From assembly GCA_028821635.1 (NCBI GenBank), contig JAPPDO010000406.1, positions 1 to 6,133 of the forward strand: a stretch of DNA of 6,133 nucleotides. The letters are read 5' to 3'. The position numbers and the translations under genes are program-made. Source of the stretch: Ekhidna sp. Lineage in GTDB: Bacteria > Bacteroidota > Bacteroidia > Cytophagales > Cyclobacteriaceae. The notes under the pieces were generated by a model. The model was not told the DNA's origin. It did no database searches and saw only the letters and a list, made by a program, of their open reading frames with translations. Below are positions 1-5,894 of the stretch, piece after piece (within the stretch, counting starts at the first letter, position 1; each line of letters starts with the position of its first letter).

Positions 1-1316
1 TCAAGTTTGTATTCACGATTAGGGTCAGATGTCTGATAGCTTCCAAGACGATTCGTCACATTAGAGGCGATCCCTACCTTGTACTCACCGGCGTACTTGG
101 GATGGGATATGATGTAAACATATTTTTGAAGTAAATAATCCGGTTCTCGGTCGGTCCTTTTTGGCGGTTCTGTGCTAAACTTTACCAGCTTTTCATAGAA
201 CAATTCACCTTCACGCTCTACGTCTTTGGCAAGACGTTGTTTTACCAGTTCATAAGCCTTGACGGACACGTCTATCCCTATCCATTTCCTTTTCAGCCGC
301 TCGGCCGCTATGCACGTCGTTGCACAGCCGCAAAAAGGGTCTAAGACCATATCACCTTCATTACTGGAGGCCCTGATGATGCGCTCTAACAATGCCAGGG
401 GCTTCTGGGTAGGGTAGCCCACGCTTTCCCTGCCGATTACTCTGGGGATATCTGTCCAATTATTATCTAAAGGATTGCCTTCATACTCGTCCAGGTATTT
501 TCTTCTTTCTACTTTTCCTGCTTTAGTGATCACAACGTTTCCCTTTTCATATTCTTCCTGTAGCCTTTCCCTGCTCAATCTCCAGCCCGACGGGTACGGA
601 TTTTTGAATCCCTTCCACTCATAACATAGATTCGGTCTGCTACCCATAGATTTGGCACGAAACAGAGGTATGCCTGTGTAGTATCTTCTGCCGTCTTCGT
701 CCTCTTGATTAAACTTTTTCAAAAAATCCGGAGAAAGAAGTTCTTTCAGTTCAATAGAAGTATTTAGAAAATAGTTGTTGGATTTGGTATAGAATAAAAT
801 AGTGTCCGTATTTGCTCCAAATTTTTTGCTCTTAAATTGACTGCCTTTGGCTCTTTTGTCATTTCGCTGCCATACGATTTCATTGCAAAAATTTTTCTCT
901 TCAAAGATGCAATCCAACAGGATTTTCAAATAGTGACTCATCGTTGGATCGCAATGCAAGTAAAGACTGCCCGTGTTTTTTAGTATCCGATGGCACTCAA
1001 TTAATCTCACAGCCATATAGGCTAAGTAGCAAAAGTTATAGCTTGTACGGCCTTCTATGTCTCTAATTCCCATCAAAAAACTATATATGTCGTCCCAGTC
1101 TTCTTTGATTGTTTCCAGCCACTCTTCTTTGACATCCTCTTGTGTAAAAATATCCTTGAACGATGCCCCCTCTGCTGCGCTTCCTATGGGAGCCGTAAAT
1201 ACCTTCTTCTTATTGAAAGGGGGGTCTGCATAGATCAGGTCTATACAGTTGGAGTTGATCCCGCTGAGAACCTCTACATTGTCATGACAGAATATCGTTC
1301 GGTTGGCTACGTTCAT
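1..1316 (-). CDS. Beta-class DNA methyltransferase (type III Mod-like, probably N6-adenine) with C-terminal GIY-YIG/T5orf172-like domain; 3' end beyond window
   Basis: Predicted to transfer a methyl group from S-adenosylmethionine to a base, probably adenine, in a specific DNA site. My reverse-strand translation gives 438 residues without a stop, running off the left edge. Motif IV is DPPF at residues 31-34. GSLYLHCDP (116-124) followed by SHYLKILLD is typical of type III Mod-like enzymes. TQKP (303-306) belongs to motif X, and DPFCGCATT (326-334) is the SAM-binding motif I. The order IV...X-I marks the beta class, and about 140-300 probably holds the target-recognition region. Residues 399-438 form a separate module: YVYII (399-403), then YKVGIAS (412-418) and an RL pair at 423-424. 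This resembles the GIY, YIG and catalytic-Arg parts of GIY-YIG/T5orf172 domains; the expected Glu would lie outside the window. ATG at 1314-1316 is the start because an in-frame TAG lies seven codons upstream. No restriction partner is visible. The methylase call is firm; the nuclease domain is likely; the target base is inferred. Confidence 0.9.
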   Translation of the reverse strand, partial: MNVANRTIFCHDNVEVLSGINSNCIDLIYADPPFNKKKVFTAPIGSAAEGASFKDIFTQEDVKEEWLETIKEDWDDIYSFLMGIRDIEGRTSYNFCYLAYMAVRLIECHRILKNTGSLYLHCDPTMSHYLKILLDCIFEEKNFCNEIVWQRNDKRAKGSQFKSKKFGANTDTILFYTKSNNYFLNTSIELKELLSPDFLKKFNQEDEDGRRYYTGIPLFRAKSMGSRPNLCYEWKGFKNPYPSGWRLSRERLQEEYEKGNVVITKAGKVERRKYLDEYEGNPLDNNWTDIPRVIGRESVGYPTQKPLALLERIIRASSNEGDMVLDPFCGCATTCIAAERLKRKWIGIDVSVKAYELVKQRLAKDVEREGELFYEKLVKFSTEPPKRTDREPDYLLQKYVYIISHPKYAGEYKVGIASNVTNRLGSYQTSDPNREYKL

Positions 1317-1550
1317 GGTGATGCAAAGAAACGGCTAATCTGTTTTGCTGCAAATAACTCATTTTTTCTAATGTCATTTTCTTTCTATTGTATACCTTAA
1401 AACTACCAAATAAACAGCATACATGGACAATCGGCGACATATAGGCTATATCGCAAATGCAGTTTAAGAAAAACGAAACTTAGATGAACTTTTAAAGAGT
1501 ACTAATAAAGCATGAAGTGTAGGTTCTTGAGTTGTCATGATCCTAGTCGA
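1317..1550. other. Intergenic gap between the BtuF-like gene and the methylase gene
   Basis: I see no gene here on either strand. On the minus strand it should carry the 3' end of the B12 operon transcript and any promoter of the methylase. No strong intrinsic terminator and no full TAnnTTTG box is visible. The nearest matches are TAAGTTTC (1475-1482) and TGCATTTG (1454-1461), each one base off and without a convincing -33 element. It is therefore unclear whether the methylase has its own promoter or is read through from the B12 operon. It also holds a small 13-bp palindrome at 1439-1451. Confidence 0.6.
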
Positions 1551-2486
1551 TCATAAGAAGATTAGCTGTGGCTCAAATTTTAATATTACATTCTTCAAAT
1601 TTGAAGGCAGTTTAAAATATTCAGGGTGAAACACGGAAGCTAACAGCCTGATACCATCAACCAAAGTAGACGCACTCGGCTGTGTGAAAAATTCAAATTC
1701 AATGAGATAGACTTCATTGTTCTTCACTGCTCTCAAATCGTCCCACCCCTTCTTTCCTGTTAAGTAGGGCATATCCTCTAGCGAACGCTTGATCCGATAG
1801 CCACAAGGAGCCAACACCAACACTTCGGGATCATAATCTTTCAGAGCCTCCCAGGTTATTCTGTAGCTATCTCCGTGTGGGCTGGATAAGCCGTCATTCC
1901 CCCCTGCTAAGTTTATCTGATCCGGAATCCAATGTCCACAATTGTAGAGCGGGTCAATCCATTCAATTAAAGATACTGTTCTTTCCGGTAGTCTTTCCCG
2001 GGTAATGGTATCAGCGATTTCCCGAATGTAGTTTCTTAGTTTTTGTTCGTATTTGTGAAAAGTCTTCAATCTTCCCATTTTAGCCGCAATGAGGTTAGCC
2101 ATCGTTAGCACATCCTCAAACGAATCCGGACTGATTTCCACAAGTTCCACTTCCTTTTCCAACTTAGAAACGGCTGCCGTCGTGCAAGCGGCATCAATCT
2201 GACACACTTCACACGTGTCCTGAGTAAAAATCAAATCAGGTTGTATACTTTGCAGCATCTCCTCATCTACATAATAGAGACTTTCGCCGTCTGCTTTTGA
2301 CTTGGAGAAGATTTTATCTATTTCCTGACTGCTATACTTTGTTCCCTCCAGAATACAGCGAACTACCCGCTTCTTTTCCTTCAATGCTATTTCAGGGCAT
2401 TCAAACGTGACACCGTAAAGGTCACGTTCTAAGCCCATATCATAAATCATCTGTGTAACTGCCGGAAGAAATGAACAAACTTTCAT
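1551..2486 (-). CDS. BtuF-like cobalamin-binding protein, lacking a signal peptide
   Basis: Predicted to bind cobalamin or a related corrinoid, as the substrate-binding component of a BtuCD-type importer or as an intracellular carrier. It is 311 residues long, near the usual size of helical-backbone (TroA/BtuF-like, COG0614) binding proteins. The first lobe opens with CSFLPAVTQMIYDMGL (4-19). PDLIFTQDTCEVC (83-95) matches the 'TQ-x-x-C-x-x-C' stretch common in this cobalamin-binding subfamily, and GHWIPDQINLAGG (184-196) is the typical opening of the second lobe. Cysteines at 92, 95, 101 and 228 stand out. The protein begins directly at the first beta strand with no hydrophobic leader. An in-frame TAA at 2517-2519, with no alternative start between it and the ATG, rules out an N-terminal extension. 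It lies 57 nt downstream of the BtuG-like gene and is probably co-transcribed from the riboswitch-controlled promoter. Family assignment is strong; ligand identity rests on the operon context; location in the cell is open. Confidence 0.85.
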   Translation of the reverse strand: MKVCSFLPAVTQMIYDMGLERDLYGVTFECPEIALKEKKRVVRCILEGTKYSSQEIDKIFSKSKADGESLYYVDEEMLQSIQPDLIFTQDTCEVCQIDAACTTAAVSKLEKEVELVEISPDSFEDVLTMANLIAAKMGRLKTFHKYEQKLRNYIREIADTITRERLPERTVSLIEWIDPLYNCGHWIPDQINLAGGNDGLSSPHGDSYRITWEALKDYDPEVLVLAPCGYRIKRSLEDMPYLTGKKGWDDLRAVKNNEVYLIEFEFFTQPSASTLVDGIRLLASVFHPEYFKLPSNLKNVILKFEPQLIFL

Positions 2487-2543
2487 AGGCCGGTTATTTA
2501 GCTTACCGCAGTGAAGTTAAACCAATCATAACTTAAACAGACA

Positions 2544-3632
2544 CTAAAGATAAGTACACCCATTTGGGCCAATCCCGACCGAAAAGGTGCTTTCAAGCGT
2601 TCCGGTTGAGTTATAAATGTCAATATTCCCGGAGGAACTAAAATCCGGAGCCTCGCACCCGATGACATTATCGGTTATGGGATCAACTGACAATCCATAG
2701 TACCTATCACTCGTAAATGCTGATGAAGGCAATGAAGTATCGGTAATTGACATCTCATAGATATTTCTATTGAAAAGATAATAAATTTTATCTCCAGTCG
2801 AATTGATGTTAATGCTAGTGCTCCATCCTGTTACATCTGAATGCTCTAGTCTTTGTAAAACCTTACCTTCAGTAGAAATTTTAATGATGGAAGCAGGAGT
2901 GCTTTTATCTTCATCTATTGCAAAATTATTCGCAGGATCATAAAATTTATACCCTCTGTAAGTAACCCAAATATCTCCGTTAGCATCCTGCACCATACCA
3001 TCAGGATTGTCAGCTAAATTTATCTCCCTGGAAATATTGTCTGTGGTAGTGTTAATCACGGTAATAGTGCTGTCTCTGCCTAACCCTCCGCTGTTAGCAA
3101 GAAACACCTCATTACCAACTAATAACATTCTGTTCGCTCCCTGACTGTTTGTTTGAATCGTGGCCGAGACCTTATTTGTAGTAAGGTCAATCACCCGAAC
3201 GGAGCCGCTAAGGCCGTCAGTACCCCAGTCAGATACATATCCTTTGGTGTCTGATACCCCAATAAAATAACGCGGGCTTTCCACTCCGTCACTAATGGTG
3301 GCCACAGAAGAAAAATCATCCGTCTTGACTACCTCTATCTTTGAGGAGTTCTGCACTGCAATGTATGCTCGCTCATTATGAACTGCTATGGATTGAGCCT
3401 GATCTCCAAGTGTTACTCCATTTGCTTTCATAAAAAGATCATTGGTTACCGCGTCATCGCTTCGGTCATAGAATGAAATACTGGTGTTACCATTTCCAAA
3501 TGCGCCTTCATTCACAATGTAAAATCCCTCTGACCCAACTTTCGGGCTATCCGGCCCGTCATCATCTGAACATGAAGATATCAATGCACTTAGTGCAATT
3601 AATCCAAGTATAAAAAATCTGTTTTTAATCAT
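2544..3632 (-). CDS. BtuG-like surface lipoprotein, DUF5074/YncE-type beta-propeller, cobalamin capture
   Basis: Predicted outer-membrane lipoprotein that captures cobalamin at the cell surface and passes it to the receptor encoded just upstream, as described for BtuG in gut Bacteroides. The 362-residue product starts with a lipoprotein signal peptide: basic MIKNR, a hydrophobic core, and lipobox ISSC with the lipidated Cys at 21. The mature protein begins CSDDDGPDS; acidic residues right after the Cys are a known signal for surface exposure in Bacteroidota. From about residue 37 the protein reads as a propeller. FYIVNEGAFGNGNTSISFYD (37-56) and GDQAQSIAVHNERAYIAVQN (76-95) are typical of DUF5074/YncE-like surface proteins. 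Repeated 'VxVIDLTTN' and 'ITVINTTTD' strands mark blades, and the end (YGLSVDPITDN, then GIGPNGCTYL) matches the family's last blade. Its ATG lies 2 nt after the receptor's stop, suggesting coupled translation and a fixed partner. YncE-like proteins of other function are the alternative, but the B12 riboswitch context favours BtuG. Confidence 0.85.
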   Translation of the reverse strand: MIKNRFFILGLIALSALISSCSDDDGPDSPKVGSEGFYIVNEGAFGNGNTSISFYDRSDDAVTNDLFMKANGVTLGDQAQSIAVHNERAYIAVQNSSKIEVVKTDDFSSVATISDGVESPRYFIGVSDTKGYVSDWGTDGLSGSVRVIDLTTNKVSATIQTNSQGANRMLLVGNEVFLANSGGLGRDSTITVINTTTDNISREINLADNPDGMVQDANGDIWVTYRGYKFYDPANNFAIDEDKSTPASIIKISTEGKVLQRLEHSDVTGWSTSININSTGDKIYYLFNRNIYEMSITDTSLPSSAFTSDRYYGLSVDPITDNVIGCEAPDFSSSGNIDIYNSTGTLESTFSVGIGPNGCTYL

Positions 3633-3634
3633 AA

Positions 3635-5542
3635 TTATTTATTAACGTTTGCTATTATTCCAATTAAAAAGTTTCTTCCATACATCGGGTAGCCTCGCCT
3701 GTTTTCGTACTGTTTATTCAGCAGGTTGTTTAAAGACCCTTTCACGGAAATTTCATGTTTTAATATGCTCAAGCTTTTGCTCAAAGTGATATTTAAGGTA
3801 GAATAAGGTGCTAACGATCGGATGCTTAGATTTTCGCCTTCCGTATACTGTTCACCCACATAATTCCAGCCTATTACTGTATTGAGGGGTTTGGAGTCCA
3901 TTAAGAAAACTACCGATCCGGAGTGTATCGGCGTGTAAGTCAGTTGCTTGCCTTTTTCTTTTGGATTGCCCAGCATACTGACTTCCTTATTTGTCACGAC
4001 TGACCACAGGTGGGCTACCTGCGTCTTTAGGTTGATGGCTGAAGATTGACGAATCACAAGCTCCAGCCTTGAGTCTATTCCTTTGGATAGGACATTTTTT
4101 ATGTTATCCGGTGTCCAGTTTGAAGACCCGTCAGGCCGCCACTGAATCCAATTGTCCACGTCATATCTATATGCAGTTGATCTAAAATTGAAGGTTGAGG
4201 GCTTATCATATACCATTCCAAACTCGACGTTGAAGGAGGACTCCGCTAAAAGGTCAGGATTGCCCTCGCCGCCGGCACCACTCCAGTAGAGATCGTTGAA
4301 CGTCGGGATTCGATAATTTTTGGAAGCACTCCCCTTCAAGGAAACGGCAGAGGTTATTTTATAATTGACTCCGACAGCGGGTAAAAAAGGCGACAGCAGA
4401 TGATCGAATATTTCCTGCCGGACACCTAAATTAACATTAAAAGAGGCTATAGATAATAAATAAGAGCCATATCCCGCATACGTATCCCGAACAGGAGAAC
4501 CGGCGTGAGAATTAGAATTTGCTTCGTCATAGCGATAATTTAATCCAAAGATTAGGTGTTCATTTTCATTTAAGTAGCGTTCAAACTCCAATTTATTGAC
4601 AGAAGATACGAATTCACTTTCTGAAGCCTGACGGATAGTTTCATTTTCATAAGCTGTCAAATGGGTCAGATAAGCCGTCTTGAACGAAATGGAGTAATCG
4701 GATTTTCCAAATGTCCAGTATCCCATGTACCGGTTGGTTTCGTCCCGTTGAGAAGCAATGACAGGAGTGGAGAACACCGGAGAGGGAATCTCAAAATCAT
4801 TGGATTGAACCCATAACCTGACACCTATGATGTTCTCATCGTTTAGCCTGTATTCTAATTCCCCCGTGATGCCATACTGTTGCAAGGCAGCGTTTTCTCT
4901 GACTTCTTCATCTCGTTGAATGGTATGACGGTTCGTGTAGGGATAATCATTGTCTAATGAACGCAGAAAGTAAGAACCCTCAATGGATACTTTTTGATTA
5001 CTGAATTGGAGACCATACTTAGCATCATGATTTCCAAAACTCCCTGCCTCTTGGGAGGTAAACACAGAAATACCTTTTCCATAATCTGCGGTATTCGTCA
5101 CCTGTATGGCACCCCCTATTGCACCATTACCAAACTGAGTGGTACTCCCTCCCTTCACAATACTGATCTGATCCGAACGGTTAATGGTCAGTAAGGATAA
5201 ATCTGCCGAACCATTAAGCGGGCTCTGAAGGTTGATACCATTCCACAGAAGTGCCGTATGTGAACTGCCCGTACCTCGAAGGGAAGGCAATGCCAGCCCA
5301 TTAGTTCCGTAAGCACGAAACTCCTGAAATCCGCCCCCCCTGGCAAGTTCCGCAAAGGATGCTCCTTCGGCATTAGAAAGAATCATGCTATCCATGTAAA
5401 CCTCATCAAGGCCGGTGATCGCCTGATGCATCTTATCTTCTACCACTACCTCTTTCAGATAGTAAGTAGCCAAAGTGTCCGTCTGCCCGAATAATATACT
5501 CGTTAGCAGTGGCTGGATAGCGACTAAAATGACCCATCTCAT
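3635..5542 (-). CDS. btuB: BtuB-like TonB-dependent outer-membrane cobalamin receptor
   Basis: Predicted to move cobalamin across the outer membrane, with energy from TonB-ExbB-ExbD. The 635-residue protein is close to the length of BtuB-type receptors and lacks the N-terminal carboxypeptidase-like domain of SusC-type proteins. A short signal peptide (about 1-19, cleavage after LFG) is followed by a TonB-box-like stretch, LKEVVVED (29-36). The plug domain covers about 50-150: SLRGTGSSHTALLWNGINLQ (87-106), then SIVKGGSTTQFGNGAIGGAI (127-146), the usual 'VxxGPxSxxYGxGAxGGxI' element. The remaining residues form alternating barrel strands, ending with NLLNKQYENRRGYPMYGRNF and a short hydrophilic tail. 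It is the first gene after the cobalamin riboswitch, which is the main reason for assigning cobalamin as substrate, and its stop is 2 nt before the BtuG-like start. A run of seven G residues on the coding strand (5334-5340) falls in codons 68-70. ATG at 5540-5542 fits the signal peptide. Receptor class is very sure; the substrate is inferred. Confidence 0.9.
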   Translation of the reverse strand: MRWVILVAIQPLLTSILFGQTDTLATYYLKEVVVEDKMHQAITGLDEVYMDSMILSNAEGASFAELARGGGFQEFRAYGTNGLALPSLRGTGSSHTALLWNGINLQSPLNGSADLSLLTINRSDQISIVKGGSTTQFGNGAIGGAIQVTNTADYGKGISVFTSQEAGSFGNHDAKYGLQFSNQKVSIEGSYFLRSLDNDYPYTNRHTIQRDEEVRENAALQQYGITGELEYRLNDENIIGVRLWVQSNDFEIPSPVFSTPVIASQRDETNRYMGYWTFGKSDYSISFKTAYLTHLTAYENETIRQASESEFVSSVNKLEFERYLNENEHLIFGLNYRYDEANSNSHAGSPVRDTYAGYGSYLLSIASFNVNLGVRQEIFDHLLSPFLPAVGVNYKITSAVSLKGSASKNYRIPTFNDLYWSGAGGEGNPDLLAESSFNVEFGMVYDKPSTFNFRSTAYRYDVDNWIQWRPDGSSNWTPDNIKNVLSKGIDSRLELVIRQSSAINLKTQVAHLWSVVTNKEVSMLGNPKEKGKQLTYTPIHSGSVVFLMDSKPLNTVIGWNYVGEQYTEGENLSIRSLAPYSTLNITLSKSLSILKHEISVKGSLNNLLNKQYENRRGYPMYGRNFLIGIIANVNK

Positions 5543-5566
5543 TATTGCTAATTATTTCAGAAACAC

Positions 5567-5596
5567 TGTATTTATCCTTCCTCCGAGAAAAATACA
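5567..5596 (-). promoter_or_regulatory. Leader hairpin between riboswitch core and btuB start, candidate expression platform
   Basis: On the transcribed strand TGTATTT (5590-5596) and AAATACA (5567-5573) form a perfect 7-bp inverted repeat around a 16-nt loop. The loop carries the purine-rich GGAGGAAGG (5576-5584). The hairpin begins about 11 nt after the end of the riboswitch core and ends 24 nt before the btuB ATG. No T-run follows, so it does not look like a terminator. In other cobalamin riboswitches a downstream hairpin loop kisses loop L5 to control translation, and this has the right place for that role. The pairing partner has not been shown here. Confidence 0.5.
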
Positions 5597-5602
5597 TCAA
5601 TG

Positions 5603-5770
5603 CAATGGGCAGGTCTCCTGGCTATTCCGGTTCAGTACCCTTCCCATCCCTGTCGGGACAGTGGGTTCAGATTAGACCGAACCATAGAATGGAACTACAG
5701 TTGCGGGGACAGCTCTCGACTTTGACGAGATTCCCTTTTAATTCAAACAACTATGTTTAGCTGTTCAAAA
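5603..5770 (-). promoter_or_regulatory. Cobalamin (vitamin B12) riboswitch
   Basis: On the minus strand, in order, the conserved parts of the cobalamin riboswitch are present. AAAAGGGAAT lies at 5730-5739. A 5-bp stem follows, with arms 5726-5730 and 5714-5718. The B12-box core GAGCTGTCCCCGCAACTGTA is at 5696-5715. Next come a variable stem, CACTGTCC with its own hairpin, the GGGATGGGAAGG element, and finally AGCCAGGAGACCTGCC (5608-5623). The RNA binds adenosyl- or other cobalamins and normally lowers expression of the downstream gene when cobalamin is abundant. It sits about 60 nt before the btuB-like start on the same strand and so controls at least that gene, and probably all three genes of the operon. 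Outer boundaries are approximate. Confidence 0.95.
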
Positions 5771-5782
5771 CCAATTATCATA

Positions 5783-5790
5783 CAAATATA
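5783..5790 (-). promoter_or_regulatory. Predicted Bacteroidota-type -7 promoter box for the B12 operon
   Basis: The minus strand reads TATATTTG, an exact match to the Bacteroidota -7 consensus TAnnTTTG, in an A+T-rich stretch just upstream of the riboswitch. It would place the transcript start near 5776, at the beginning of the riboswitch. The expected TTG-containing -33 element about 20 nt further upstream is not recognisable, so this rests on the -7 match and its position. Confidence 0.6.
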
Positions 5791-5857
5791 ATTATTTTAT
5801 GAAAATCCCTGCCTGAGTTTGATTTAGAATCATTAAAATGCGGCAGACTTATAATAA

Positions 5858-5881
5858 AGCGTGATGCACACAAAAAACGCT
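5858..5881 (-). terminator. Weak candidate terminator of the T9SS-cargo gene
   Basis: On the minus strand AGCGT (5877-5881) and ACGCT (5858-5862) can pair around a 14-nt loop that begins with six T residues, and TTATTATA follows. It lies 13 bases past the stop of the right-hand gene, where a terminator would be expected. The stem is only 5 bp and the following T-run is interrupted, so support is weak. Confidence 0.25.
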
Positions 5882-5894
5882 AAACTCTCTCTAC

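Noticed and set aside
1140..1400. Plus-strand open frame of 86 codons opposite the methylase start
   Set aside because: It lies mainly antisense to the methylase, has no recognisable domain, and its last part is low-complexity Phe/Ser-rich sequence from A+T-rich intergenic DNA.
1439..1451. 13-bp palindrome atatag-g-ctatat upstream of the methylase, possible operator
   Set aside because: A short A+T-rich palindrome like this is likely by chance in 234 bp, and no controller protein is seen nearby.
1537..1554. 6-bp inverted repeat (atgatc/gatcat) overlapping the stop of the BtuF-like gene, possible terminator
   Set aside because: Weak stem, no T-run after it on the minus strand, and it overlaps the stop codon.
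4994..5373. Short open frames on both strands inside the receptor gene (4994-5194 plus, 5188-5373 minus)
   Set aside because: They overlap the well-supported plug-domain coding sequence in other frames and show no domain or start signals of their own.
5475..5760. Two short plus-strand open frames across the btuB start and leader
   Set aside because: They run antisense through the cobalamin riboswitch, whose conservation explains the sequence.
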